Shown here in pieces: positions 45,275 to 54,936 of a stretch of 64,000 nt of DNA. The translations under genes were made by a program, and so were the position numbers. The stretch comes from JACKII01 sp963807085 (GTDB lineage: Bacteria > Pseudomonadota > Alphaproteobacteria > Bin95). Positions within the stretch are counted from its first letter, which is position 1. Every line of letters starts with the position of its first letter. The notes beneath the pieces were generated by a model that was not told the origin of the DNA, searched no databases, and saw nothing but the letters and a program-made list of their open reading frames with translations. The stretch lies in assembly GCA_963807085.1 (NCBI GenBank), contig CAWEBB010000032.1, positions 186,001-250,000 on the forward strand. The letters are read 5' to 3'.

Positions 45275-47182
45275 ATGACCGCCGCCATTCAGATCGATCC
45301 GGCCACCGGCCGCAAAATCTTCAACACCCGTGCCGCCAAGGCGACCGACAGAATCGCCGGCAAGGGCTATTCCATCGTCACCGACAAGAATCTGACCACT
45401 CTGCCCGAACCGCCGCCGGGCGCGGAATTCGACGCCGAGGAGCAGGCCAAGTACCGGGAATTCAAGGAGGCACGCCGCGGGTGCCGCCGATTACATGGCC
45501 ATGGAAGGCGAGTTCGCCAAGTACCTGGAGGACGTCTATTCCGAGCCACCGGTCGAGCGCGAGGCGCTCGACCGACGAGTGCGAAATCCTGGTCGTCGGC
45601 GCGGGCTTCGGCGGCCTGCTGCTCTGGTACAAGCTTAGCGAGGCCGGCTTCACCGACGTGCGCTTCTGCGAGAAGGGCGGCGATGTCGGCGGCACCTGGT
45701 ACTGGAACCGCTATCCCGGCATCGCCTGCGACGTGGAGAGCTACAGCTACCTGCCGCTGCTCGAGGAGATGGGCTACGTCCCGACCATGAAGTTCGCGTC
45801 GCGGCTTCGAGATCCTCGAATACTGCCAGACCATGGCGGAGAAGTTCGGCTTCTATGAGCGCATTGCCTGTTCCACACGACCGTCGAGGGGACCGACGTG
45901 GGACGAGGCACCGGGCCGCTGGACCGTCAAGACCGACCGCGGCGACGCCATGCGGGCCCGCTATGTCGTGCTGGCGAACGGCATCCTGACCACCCCGAAG
46001 CTGGCCCGGATCAAGGGCATGGAGACGTTCCAGGGTGAGGCGTTCCACACCTCGCGCTGGAACTACAACGTCGACCTGGCCGGCAAGCGCGTCGGCATCA
46101 TCGGCACCGGGCGCGACCGCCGTGCAGGTCATGCCCGAACTCGCCAAGGTCGTGGAGCAGCTGTACGTCTTCCAGCGCACGCCCTCGACCATCGACGTGC
46201 GCGACCAGCGGGCGACGACGCCGGAGGAGATACGCGACGTGGCGACAGGAGCCGGGCTGGGCGCGTGCGCGGCGGGAGCGGCTCGCCCTGATCTCCGCCG
46301 GGCGGACCGCGCTGCAGGGCAACGACGACTACCTGGCCGGCAAGGTCGACCGACTTCAAGGAGCGCGAAGCAGCACAAGACCGAGCTTGTCGCCGGAGGA
46401 GCTGATCCAGCGCCAGCTCAACACCAACTTCCGCATCATGGAGCAGATCCGCGCCCGCGTGGACGCCGTCGTCGAGGACCCCAAGACCGCCGCGGCGCTG
46501 AAGCCCTACTATCCCTATGGCTGCAAGCGGCCCGACCTTCCACGACGAGTACCTGCCGACCTTCAACCTGCCGCACGTGCACGCTGGTCGATACGGCGCC
46601 GATCGGCGTGCAGGAGATCAACGAGACGGGGCGTGGTGCACGACGGCGTGGAGTACGCCGCTGGACGTGCTGATCTACGCCACCGGCTTCGAGTGGATGG
46701 CGCACGCTCGACGTTCAACATGGTCACGCGGCCGGGACGGCCAGACGCTGCGCGAGAAGTGGGAGAGCGAGGGCACGCGGACGTTCCTCGGCCTGCACAG
46801 CCACGGCTTCCCGAACCTGTTCATCATCACCGGCCCCCAGGGCGGCGGCGGCAGCTTCAACTTCACCGACGCCATCGACGAGCACGCCGACTACGTCGTC
46901 TGGATGCTGGAGACCATGCGCGAGAACGCGGCGCGACGGTGGTCGACGTCGCGCGGAGGCGGAAGACGAATACGCCGAGCACTGCGCCAGGCCGACATCG
47001 CGACCGCGCCGCTGCGCGACTGCATCTCCTACTACAACGGCCACGGCACGGCCGAGCCCGGCAGCCTCGCCTATTACGGCGGCGGCCAGCGCTGGCACAA
47101 GCGGCGCATGACGGCCCAGGAGACGATGGAGCCCTACCTGTTCGACTACGAAGGCGAGCCCGTAACGGCGGCAGCGGAGTAG
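45275..47182 (+). pseudogene. Flavin-containing / Baeyer-Villiger-type monooxygenase with numerous frameshifts
   Basis: Reading in the best frame at each point gives a conserved FMO of about 625 residues from MTAAIQIDPATGRK (45275) to the stop at 47182. Motifs survive across frames: LVVGAGFGGLL (FAD, near 45600), the Baeyer-Villiger fingerprint FQGEAFHTSRW near 46030, RVGIIGTG...ATAVQVMPELAKVV (NADPH, near 46095) and VHDGVEYA...LDVLIYATGFEW (near 46635). At least 12 one-base shifts are needed, for example near 45478, 45570, 45808, 46112, 46243, 46347, 46388, 46534, 46582, 46632 and 46660; most look like an added base. Flanking genes are intact. Codon use is more strongly GC-ending than in the neighbours. 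Confidence 0.85.
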
Positions 47183-47245
47183 GGAAGCGCTCGCCACTCG
47201 ACCACCGCCGTCATTGCGATGACGGCGGAAAGAGGTGAGGCGCGC

Positions 47246-47810
47246 TCACTCCTCCATCGCGGCCTTGATGTAGTCGCGGCTTTTCCATTCCGGGTCGGGC
47301 GGATGTAGTCTGCTCGTGGCAAGTATTTTGAGGGCTCAACCATCTCCATTTTCGGCACGCTGCGCGGGCAGTTGTAGTAGATGTAATCCGCCGTCACCCG
47401 CACCAGCCGCAATGCACCCGGCAGGTTGGCGAATTGGGCCGGGTCGTCAATGATCTCTGCCTTGCCGGTCAGGCGGATGCGCAGGCTGGTGCCGTCAAAC
47501 CTCACGAACAGCAGACCCACGGAAGGGTTAAGGGTGATATTGCCCAGGCTCCGGTGCATGTTGTTTCCGTCATAGTCCGGCCATTCCATCTGGCCGGGGC
47601 CCGAGACGCGGATGAAGCCCGGATGGCCGCTTTTATGGTGCAGTCCATTGTCTCGCCCCAGCCGGTCGCCAGGAAGAAGAACGGCACGCTCTCGATATAG
47701 GCGCGGTCGTCGTCGGTAAATTCGACATGGGTGCGGTTCTTCGCGATGGCGTCGGCCACTTTGCGGCCGCCATACTTGTCCTGCAACTCGCGCATGCCGT
47801 CATGAAACAT
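47246..47810 (-). pseudogene. Pyridoxamine 5'-phosphate oxidase (PNPOx)-like family protein with two frameshifts
   Basis: From ATG at 47810 (AAGGAGCCC site): MFHDGMRELQDKYGG...YIESVPFFFLATGWGETMDCTI, then one base is missing near 47631 so that the continuation is GGHPGFIRVSG...MEWPDYDGNNMHRSLGNITLNPSVGLLFV. A second one-base deficit near 47303 joins the C-terminal DPEWKSRDYIKAAMEE, with stop at 47246. These are characteristic PNPOx-like blocks (RIRLTGKAEIIDDPAQF). About 188 residues if repaired. The gene is convergent with the monooxygenase and divergent from the TauD gene. Confidence 0.8.
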
Positions 47811-47973
47811 GGATGGGCTCCTTGGTTTTCGAAACATGGTACGCTGCCTCATCCCTACCCTAGGGAAAGCGCAATATGAGACCAAGTACGCGTGAGATCT
47901 CATGGCCATTGCCGCAGGCAGAGCCTCGCCGCTACAATCGGTGCATCCGCCAATCCAAGCAGGAAACGCCGCC

Positions 47974-48819
47974 ATGGCCTTTCAGCATATCGAAGTGAAG
48001 AAGCTCGCCGGTGCCCTCGGTGCCGAACTGTTCGGGGTCGATCTCTCCCGGCCGCTCTCCAATGCGGAGGCCGATGAGGTGCATCAGGCCTATCTGGAGA
48101 ATCTGGTCCTGTTCTTCCCGGGCCAAAACCTATCGCCGGAGGCACTGGTGCGGGTGGCACACATGTTCGGCGTGCCGAACGAGTATCCCTTCGCCGAGGG
48201 CATGGACGGCCATCCGAAAATCACGCCCCTGATCAAGAACGCAGACGACAAGGCGAATTTCGGCGGTGGCGGCTTTCATTCCGACACCACCTATTTGGAG
48301 ACGCCCCCGGCCGCCACCATGCTCTATGCGGTTGAAACGCCCCCCGCCGGCGGCGACACGCTGTTCGCCAACATGTACATGGCCTATGACACGCTCTCGG
48401 ATGGCATGAAGGCGCTGATCGACCCGCTGGTGGGCATTTCCAGTGCGGCGGCGGGCAGGGTCGGCGACCGAAAGAAGCTGATGAACGCGGACTCCAAGGG
48501 GATCCGGCTTCAGAACCTCGACAAGTTGACCATGGAGGCGGAACAGCCGGTGGTGCGCGTACACGAGGAGACCGGCCGCAAGGCGCTCTACGTGAATTAC
48601 ATCCACACCTTGAAGTTCAAGGGCTGGGCCGAGGCGGAAAGCGCGCCGGTGCTGGACTTTCTGTTCGCCCATCTGAAGCGCCCCGAATTCACCGCCCGCT
48701 ATCGCTGGCGGCCCGGTTCGCTGGGCGTTTGGGACAACCGGTCCAGCCAGCACTATGCCATCAACGATTACCAGGGCCACCGCCGCGAAATGTGGCGGGT
48801 TACCGTGGAAGCGGCTTAG
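47974..48819 (+). CDS. TauD/TfdA family dioxygenase
   Basis: 281 residues from ATG at 47974 (AGGAAAC site). Iron ligands H102-S-D104 in FHSDTTYL and distal His260 in SSQHYAINDYQGHRREMWRV with Arg for 2-oxoglutarate. Starts MAFQHIEVKKLAGALGAELFGVDLS. Linked to the ketopantoate-reductase-like gene by 25 bp. Substrate unknown. Confidence 0.93.
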   Translation: MAFQHIEVKKLAGALGAELFGVDLSRPLSNAEADEVHQAYLENLVLFFPGQNLSPEALVRVAHMFGVPNEYPFAEGMDGHPKITPLIKNADDKANFGGGGFHSDTTYLETPPAATMLYAVETPPAGGDTLFANMYMAYDTLSDGMKALIDPLVGISSAAAGRVGDRKKLMNADSKGIRLQNLDKLTMEAEQPVVRVHEETGRKALYVNYIHTLKFKGWAEAESAPVLDFLFAHLKRPEFTARYRWRPGSLGVWDNRSSQHYAINDYQGHRREMWRVTVEAA

Positions 48820-48844
48820 CCTTATCACCCACAGGGAAACACCC

Positions 48845-49921
48845 ATGACCAACATGACCAACCCCCGCATTCTGGTCGTCGGCGCCGGCGCCGTCGGCTC
48901 GTATGTCGGCGGCAACCTTGCCCGGCAGGGCCTGGACGTATCGTTCTTCGACGCTTGGCCGGACCATGTCGAGAAGATGCGGTCCGACGGGATCAAGCTG
49001 GAAGGCACCACCCCGGAAGAATGCTTCACCGTGCCGGTCAAGGCCTATCACCTGACCGACTTGCAGGGCCTGAAGCGCGAGCGGCCCGTCGACATCGCCT
49101 TTATCTGCGTGAAATCCTACGATACCGCGTGGGCCACCATGCTGGTGAAGGACTATCTGGCGCCGACCGGCTGCGTGGTCTCGCTTCAGAACTGCATGAA
49201 CGAGGAGGCGATCGCCAGCATTGTCGGCTGGGGCAAGACGCTCGGCTGCATCGCGGCCAAGATCGTGGTGGAACTGGTCGGGCCGGGCCATGTCATCCGC
49301 CGCATCGCCAAGGGCGGCGCGGAACACACCGTCTTCCGCGCGGGCGAGGCCACCTGTGTGATCACGCCCAGGCTGGAGATGATCGTCGGCTGGCTCTCTA
49401 AGATCGACTCGGCCAAGGCGACCACGAACCTGTGGGGCGAGCGCTGGTCGAAGCTGGTGGCGAACGCCATGGGCAATGGCGTGGCTGCCTCCACCGGCAT
49501 GAGCATCAAGGAATACATGCAGGAGGAACCGGCGCGGCACCTGTCGATCCGCATTGCGGGCGAGTCGGTGCGGGTCGGCCAGGCGCTCGGCTATGCCCTG
49601 GAGGAGATCAATGGCTTTGCGCCGGAAGTCTGGGACAAGGCCGCGCAAGAACTGGAAAGCGGCGCGAATGACGCCCCGAACTTCCAGGCAGTCGAAGCCA
49701 AGCTGCTGGCGAACGCGGCCAAAGCCAAGGAAGGCGCGCGGCCCAGCATGGGTCAGGACATGCTGAAGGGACGCCGGACGGAGATCGAGTTCATCAACGG
49801 GCTGGTGGCGGACAAGGGCAAGGAAATCGGCATTCCGACGCCGGCGAGCATCAAGCTGGTCGAGGCCGTGCAAGCCGTCGAGCAAGGCCGCGAACCAGCG
49901 GGGATCGAACGGCTGCTATAG
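48845..49921 (+). CDS. Ketopantoate reductase family (ApbA/PanE-like) protein
   Basis: 358 residues from ATG at 48845 (frame open upstream). N-terminal ILVVGAGAVGSYVGGNLARQGLDVSFFD NAD(P)-binding motif, then VKSYDTAWATMLVKDYLAPTGCVVSLQN and, in the C-terminal half, NLWGERWSKLVANAMGNGVAASTGMS. Longer than PanE proper (about 300), so probably a relative with a different hydroxy-acid substrate. Pantothenate gene panB lies 8 kb away, but this is not an operon with it. Confidence 0.88.
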   Translation: MTNMTNPRILVVGAGAVGSYVGGNLARQGLDVSFFDAWPDHVEKMRSDGIKLEGTTPEECFTVPVKAYHLTDLQGLKRERPVDIAFICVKSYDTAWATMLVKDYLAPTGCVVSLQNCMNEEAIASIVGWGKTLGCIAAKIVVELVGPGHVIRRIAKGGAEHTVFRAGEATCVITPRLEMIVGWLSKIDSAKATTNLWGERWSKLVANAMGNGVAASTGMSIKEYMQEEPARHLSIRIAGESVRVGQALGYALEEINGFAPEVWDKAAQELESGANDAPNFQAVEAKLLANAAKAKEGARPSMGQDMLKGRRTEIEFINGLVADKGKEIGIPTPASIKLVEAVQAVEQGREPAGIERLL

Positions 49922-49941
49922 GCCTCCGGATAGGGTGCGCT

Positions 49942-50283
49942 TTATTGTGGAGCGACGGTTTCCCGGTCAACCGGATCCGGCACGTACAGGATTTCGGTTG
50001 TGCCGTCGGTGGCAAACACCGTCTGGACGAGCTGTTCGGTTTGCATCACCCGCACCGCCACCAGATAGTTGCCCTGAGACAGGCGGAAGGCGTTGCTTTC
50101 GCTATCAAAGTATGCCGCCCGGCCAATGGTTTCGCCGTTAACCATCAGCACCGCATCGCTCTCAGCGTTTTTGATCACGAGCCGGGCTCGATTGTCTTCC
50201 ACCGCGCCATCACGCACGTCATAGACGCTACAGCCGCCGGCAGTTAACGCCAGCATCAGACCGGCCGCCAATTTCGCTTTCAT
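49942..50283 (-). CDS. Small lipoprotein, function unknown
   Basis: 113 residues. Lipobox LTAGGC at residues 13-18 follows a short hydrophobic leader (MKAKLAAGLMLA). The mature region (RLVIKNAESDAVLMVNGETIGRAAYF, NYLVAVRVMQTEQLVQTVFATDGT) has a beta-rich PEGA-like pattern of surface-exposed strands. Convergent with the ketopantoate-reductase-like gene by 20 bp. Confidence 0.75.
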   Translation of the reverse strand: MKAKLAAGLMLALTAGGCSVYDVRDGAVEDNRARLVIKNAESDAVLMVNGETIGRAAYFDSESNAFRLSQGNYLVAVRVMQTEQLVQTVFATDGTTEILYVPDPVDRETVAPQ

Positions 50284-50453
50284 TGTGTGTCTTTCCGCAT
50301 TTCATCCCGGACCCTATTCTCAAGACAGATTTCCCGCCAGGATTCAAGCGTGGTGAACGTCACCATGGTCATTTCCACTGGTCCCGCCCATTACAGGGAC
50401 CGAGGCGTGCCGGGGCGGGCCGGCACGATCAACAGGGCAAGGAGATCCTTATC

Positions 50454-51323
50454 TTGATAAAGGATCCGCAACATTTCCTGGTCGAAACCGCTTGGCTGGA
50501 GGCGAACCTGGACGATCCCGGGCTGCGGGTGCTGGACTGCACCATCGCCATGAACCGGCAGCCCGAAGGCGGCTGGAAACCGGCGAGCGGGCGGGATGGC
50601 TTCGACAAGGCACACATCCCCAACGCGCAGTTCGTCGACCTGATGACGGAACTGAAAGACGCCGACAGCCCCTACAGCTACATGCTGCCGACGGCGGATG
50701 CCTTCGCGGCGAAAATGGCGCAACTCGGCATCGGCAACGACACGCAGGTCGTGATCTATGTATTGGCGGTGCCATGGTGGGCGACGCGGCTTTGGTGGAT
50801 GTTCCGGGTGTTCGGCCACGAAAAAGTGGCGGTGCTGAACGGCGGCTTCGGCAAGTGGCAGGCAGAGGGAAGGCCGGTGACGGCGGAGGCCGCCAGCTAT
50901 CCGCCAGCGGAATTCGACGCCGCCTATCAACCCGGCCTCGTGGCCGACAAGGCGGAGGTGTTCGACGCCGTGCAGAACGGCGAGGCCTGCGTGCTGAACG
51001 CGCTCTCCAGGCAGTTGTTCACGGGCGAAAGCGACCTCGGTTATGCACGGCCCGGCCGAATCGCGGGCAGCGAATTGCTGCCGGCGCTGGGGCACATCGA
51101 TCAGAAGTCGGGCGCGTATCGCAACGATGCCGAATTGGCAGCGGCGGCGGAACCGCTCGGCCGCGACAAGAGCGAGCCCATCATCAGCTATTGTGGCGGC
51201 GGTATCGCGGCGACGCTGAACGCCTTTGTGCTGATGAAGCTCGGCTACCGGAATGTGAGCGTCTATGACGGCTCGCTGGACGAATGGTCGGCAGATCCCG
51301 CCATGCCGATGGAAGTGGGGTAG
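50454..51323 (+). CDS. Sulfurtransferase, two-domain rhodanese (3-mercaptopyruvate type)
   Basis: 289 residues from a TTG at 50454 preceded by AAGGAGATCC; the long open frame upstream is not homologous. Two rhodanese domains: FLVETAWLEANLDDPGLRVLDCTI and FVDLMTEL...LPTADAFAAKMAQLGIGNDTQVVIY; the second contains catalytic cysteine in SYCGGGIAATL near residue 245. The active loop CGGGIAA differs from the CG(S)GVTA of SseA. Transfers sulfur from a thiol donor. The substrate cannot be fixed. Confidence 0.88.
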   Translation: MIKDPQHFLVETAWLEANLDDPGLRVLDCTIAMNRQPEGGWKPASGRDGFDKAHIPNAQFVDLMTELKDADSPYSYMLPTADAFAAKMAQLGIGNDTQVVIYVLAVPWWATRLWWMFRVFGHEKVAVLNGGFGKWQAEGRPVTAEAASYPPAEFDAAYQPGLVADKAEVFDAVQNGEACVLNALSRQLFTGESDLGYARPGRIAGSELLPALGHIDQKSGAYRNDAELAAAAEPLGRDKSEPIISYCGGGIAATLNAFVLMKLGYRNVSVYDGSLDEWSADPAMPMEVG

Positions 51324-51487
51324 ATCGGCTTTCCGCTTTCCCGCTGTACATGGAGAGCACAAGTCTCGGCATCGATAGGATGCACATCCTCTTGCCGCGC
51401 TTTGAAGCATGTGCCAACGTCGAGGGATAATTTGAAGGACCGGGCATGAAACCGGTCGGTAACGCCGATGAGGCCGAGGAGACTTCC

Positions 51488-52615
51488 ATGATAAACCGTT
51501 TCGTTGCGGGTGCAGCGCTGGCTGCGTTTGCTTTGACCGCACATATCGCGAATGCGCGCGAGTTGGTATATTCCAGCTCTGTCGGCGCCAAACATCCAGT
51601 TCACACCGCCGGTCTTGAACCGTTTTTTGAGCGGGTGACCAAGGAGACTGACGGCTCTTTGACGTTCAAGCTGTTCCCGGGTGGCACGCTGGCCAGCGGC
51701 AAGACGACGTTGAACGCAATTCGTAATGGCACCGTCGATATGGGCCTGTTGGCTGACATCTACACGCCCAACGAGCTGCCCGTCAGTGCGCTGATCAGCG
51801 ACCTAGCCGTCTATGGCAAGGATGCGCGGGTGATGACCGGCGCGGTCAATCAAACGTTGCTGCTCGACTGCCCGGAATGCAAGAAGGACTACACGGAAGA
51901 GAAAGTCCTTCCCATCGCCTCTTACGCGCTGACGCCCTACCACCTGATGTGCGGCGACGTCCAGATCGTTACGGCGGCCGACTGGCAGGGCAAGAAACTG
52001 CGCGGAACCGGCGCCATGGGCGTGCTTGCCGCCGGCATGGGGGCGACGCCGGTCAACATCACCAGCGCCGAAATTTACGAGGCGCAGCAGCGCGGCCAGG
52101 TCGATTGCGTCATGGGCCCGCTGCCCTGGCTCAAGACATATTCGCTATGGGACCTGGTGAAGACCGTTTCCAACTCGAAGCTGGGTACCTATCACGGCAC
52201 CAATTTCATCAACTTCCGCACCGATACCTGGAAAAAGCTGTCGAAGAAGGAAAAGCAGGCGATCGGCGACAACGTGGTCCAGGCGGTGGTCGATATCGCC
52301 CGTGCCTATGAAGATGACGACCACAATATCCGCAAGGAAGCTGAAGCAAAGGGCATCAAATGGCTAGCAGTCGACCAAAGCTTTAAGGATGCGGTCGAGG
52401 AACTGCGCAGTCAGGACGCGGCCCGCGTTATCGAACTTGCCAAGTCCCGCGGCGTGAAAGACCCGGAACCCATCGTCGAGACATTCACCGCGAACATCAA
52501 GAAATGGACCGACATCGTCAATGATATTGGCCCGGGTTATTGGGGTGACGCCGAATGGAAAAAATACGGCGAAGCTTTGGACGCCGAGGTGTTCAGCAAG
52601 GTCGAGTATAAGTAG
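51488..52615 (+). CDS. TRAP transporter substrate-binding protein (DctP family)
   Basis: 375 residues from ATG at 51488 behind GAGGAGACTT. Signal peptide MINRFVAGAALAAFALTAHIANA; the mature part has FPGGTLASGKTTLNAIRNGTVDMGLL, GKKLRGTGAMGVLAAGMGATPVNI, and GQVDCVMGPLPWLKT. It binds an organic acid in the periplasm and hands it to the downstream permease pair. First gene of the operon 51488-54575. Confidence 0.93.
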   Translation: MINRFVAGAALAAFALTAHIANARELVYSSSVGAKHPVHTAGLEPFFERVTKETDGSLTFKLFPGGTLASGKTTLNAIRNGTVDMGLLADIYTPNELPVSALISDLAVYGKDARVMTGAVNQTLLLDCPECKKDYTEEKVLPIASYALTPYHLMCGDVQIVTAADWQGKKLRGTGAMGVLAAGMGATPVNITSAEIYEAQQRGQVDCVMGPLPWLKTYSLWDLVKTVSNSKLGTYHGTNFINFRTDTWKKLSKKEKQAIGDNVVQAVVDIARAYEDDDHNIRKEAEAKGIKWLAVDQSFKDAVEELRSQDAARVIELAKSRGVKDPEPIVETFTANIKKWTDIVNDIGPGYWGDAEWKKYGEALDAEVFSKVEYK

Positions 52616-52712
52616 CTGACGGGGGTGCGGGCGGCGGGCTTCGTGCTCTGCCGCCCTTTCCGCCCTGGCCGCCTGTCCCCTATTCAACCCTTTCCGAACG
52701 AGGATTTCCGCC

Positions 52713-53261
52713 ATGGCTGCCATAGAGCGCCTGTTGGAGCGGTTCAGTGTCTTGCTGCTCTGGGTGGCAGGCGTCGCGATCACCCTCATGATGCTCCACA
52801 TCGCCGCCGATATCGTCGGCAAGCTGGTCTTTCATCAGCCGATGACCGCGACGTTGGAAATCGTCGCCTGGTACTACATGGTGGCGACCGTGTTTCTGCC
52901 GGTTGCCTACATTCAGGTCCACAAAAAGCACCTGATGGTCGAATTGTTCACGCGCAACATGGGGCCGCGCCCGCTGGCCCGGTTGGAAGGATGCATCGCC
53001 GTTCTGGGCGCCCTCTATGTCGGCATTTTGTTTTGGCTGACTCTGGAGCAGGCGATAACATCGACAGCCGACAATGAGCTGCAGGACGTTACCTTCTTCG
53101 ACCTGCCGGTCTGGCCGGCGCGCTGGTTCCTGCCGCTCTCGATTGGCGCGATGACGCTGATCATGGTCCTGCAGGCGATTCGCGACTTCCGTTTTGGCTT
53201 TACCGGCCGTGGCAAGCCGACGGCGCAGCCTGCCGGCGACATTATGATCGAGGAAAACTGA
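52713..53261 (+). CDS. TRAP transporter small permease (DctQ family)
   Basis: 182 residues with four membrane segments: VLLLWVAGVAITLMMLHIAADI, YYMVATVFLPVAYIQ, IAVLGALYVGILFWLT and WFLPLSIGAMTLIMVLQ. Contains the QVHKKHLMVELF loop. Start ATG at 52713 behind an ACGAGGA site; 3 bp before the large permease. Partner of the DctM subunit. Confidence 0.9.
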   Translation: MAAIERLLERFSVLLLWVAGVAITLMMLHIAADIVGKLVFHQPMTATLEIVAWYYMVATVFLPVAYIQVHKKHLMVELFTRNMGPRPLARLEGCIAVLGALYVGILFWLTLEQAITSTADNELQDVTFFDLPVWPARWFLPLSIGAMTLIMVLQAIRDFRFGFTGRGKPTAQPAGDIMIEEN

Positions 53262-53264
53262 GCC

Positions 53265-54575
53265 ATGGACCCCATTTGGGTTGGCGTCATTGCCATTGTC
53301 GCGCTGCTGATATTGATCGGCCTGCGCGTGCCAATCGGCATCTCCCTCGGCTCGGTCTCGCTGATCGGCCTGATGTTTGTGAGGTCGACCGAGGCTGCCT
53401 TTGGCATTTTCGGCGATCTGCCGTTTGAATTTGGCGCGAACTGGTCGCTTTCCGCCGTGCCGATGTTTCTGCTGATGGGCTCGGTCGCCTTTCATTCCGG
53501 CCTGACCTCCAGCCTGTTTAACGCCGCAAAGCTATGGTTGTCCGGCCTGCCGGGCGGATTGGCGGTCGCAACCAACTTTGCATCCGCAGGCTTTGCAGCT
53601 GCCAGCGGTTCGTCGCTGGCGACCGCCGCAGCCATGGGCCGCCTGGCCATTCCGGAGATGTTGCGGCTTGGCTACGACAAGGCATTGTCAGCTGGCGTGG
53701 TCGCCGCATCAGGTACGCTGGGTGCGTTAATTCCGCCCTCCATCGCGTTCGTGCTTTACGGCTGGTTTACTGAAACCTCCATTGGCGCGCTGTTGATCGC
53801 TGGCCTCCTGCCTGGGTTGCTGACGGCGTTTGTCTATGCCGGCATGATTATCGGCCGTTGCATGATCTGGCCATCGCTGGCACCGCCGGTGACGGACAAA
53901 GTCACCTGGCGCCAGCGATGGCAGGCGCTGTTTGAGATATGGCCGGTGCCATTGCTGGTGCTGGGCGTGATCGGCAGCATTTATAGCGGCTTTGCAACCG
54001 CCACCGAAGCCGGCGCCTTGGGTGCGGTACTGGCCATTCTGATCGCCCTCCTGCAGGGCCGGATGACTTGGACCGTGTTCCGCACCAGCGTGATGGAGGC
54101 GCTGGAGAGCACCGCCGCCATCTTTTTCGTCGCGATCGGCGCCTTGCTGCTGACCCGCCTCCTGGCGTTCAGCGGTGTGCCAACCGTGATGGCGGAACTG
54201 ATCGGCGATTGGTCCATCGACCCGCTGATGCTGATCATCGGCCTGTCGATCGTCTATCTGATCCTGGGCATGTTCCTGGACCCGCTCGGCCTTATGCTGC
54301 TGACCTTGCCCGTCTTCCTGCCCATGTTCGAGGCGTTGAAGATGGATATGATCTGGGTCGGCGTGATCGTGGTGAAATATATCGAGATCGGCCTGCTGAC
54401 GCCGCCGGTGGGCCTGAACGCGTATGTGGTGAAAAGCGTGGTGGGGGACGCGATCCCGCTTACCACCATCTTCCGCGGGCTCGCTTGGTTTATCGGGGCG
54501 GAAGCGGTGATTATGGTTCTGCTGATCGCCTTCCCGGAGATCTCGCTGACTCTGCCGAACTATATGATGCAGTAG
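53265..54575 (+). CDS. TRAP transporter large permease (DctM family)
   Basis: 436 residues, about 12 membrane segments. GSSLATAAAMGRLAIPEML (near residue 112) and the PPSIAFVLYGWFTE motif (near 155) are family landmarks, as is the late ILGMFLDPLGLMLLTLPVFLP. Forms the transport channel with the small permease. A strong hairpin follows immediately (54587-54633). Confidence 0.93.
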   Translation: MDPIWVGVIAIVALLILIGLRVPIGISLGSVSLIGLMFVRSTEAAFGIFGDLPFEFGANWSLSAVPMFLLMGSVAFHSGLTSSLFNAAKLWLSGLPGGLAVATNFASAGFAAASGSSLATAAAMGRLAIPEMLRLGYDKALSAGVVAASGTLGALIPPSIAFVLYGWFTETSIGALLIAGLLPGLLTAFVYAGMIIGRCMIWPSLAPPVTDKVTWRQRWQALFEIWPVPLLVLGVIGSIYSGFATATEAGALGAVLAILIALLQGRMTWTVFRTSVMEALESTAAIFFVAIGALLLTRLLAFSGVPTVMAELIGDWSIDPLMLIIGLSIVYLILGMFLDPLGLMLLTLPVFLPMFEALKMDMIWVGVIVVKYIEIGLLTPPVGLNAYVVKSVVGDAIPLTTIFRGLAWFIGAEAVIMVLLIAFPEISLTLPNYMMQ

Positions 54576-54586
54576 AGATAGTGACG

Positions 54587-54633
54587 GAAAGAAAACGTCC
54601 GGACGCCTATAGTGCGCCCGGACGTTTTCTTTC
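54587..54633. terminator. Strong hairpin terminator at the end of the TRAP operon
   Basis: The arm GAAAGAAAACGTCCGG (54587-54602) is matched perfectly by 54618-54633, giving a 16-bp stem with a 15-nt loop. It reads A-rich then T-rich on each strand, so it can terminate both the TRAP operon and the convergent lipoprotein gene. Confidence 0.9.
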
Positions 54634-54654
54634 GCTCAGGTCTTTACTTATAGC

Positions 54655-54936
54655 TTACTTGTTGTCTTTCTTGACTTGGTCATAGAGGTAGCCGCCGGTG
54701 CCGCCAATGGCGGCCCCCGCGGCCGCGCCGGCACCCCAGTTGCCGCTGAAAGAGCCGATCACACCACCAACGACCGCGCCGGCCGCCGCACCGGTACCGG
54801 CGCGTGCTGCGGTGTCATGGTCGGCGCCGGCACAACCGGCGGTCAGCAGGGCGGCTGCCAGCCCGGCAGCCAACCAGGTCTTGCGGGGGCCTGCAATCGC
54901 GCGGGTGCCCGATTCTTGCATGGATGCTACTTGCAT
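54655..54936 (-). CDS. Glycine-zipper small lipoprotein
   Basis: 93 residues. Lipobox LLTAGC near residue 30-35, then a mature region of GTGAAAGAVVGGVIGSFSGNWGAGAAAGAAIGG: glycine-zipper repeats typical of YMGG/SlyB-like outer-membrane lipoproteins. The start ATG at 54936 has an AAGGAGAA site; a second ATG at 54921 avoids overlapping the upstream gene by 10 bp. Function unknown, probably envelope structure. Confidence 0.8.
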   Translation of the reverse strand: MQVASMQESGTRAIAGPRKTWLAAGLAAALLTAGCAGADHDTAARAGTGAAAGAVVGGVIGSFSGNWGAGAAAGAAIGGTGGYLYDQVKKDNK

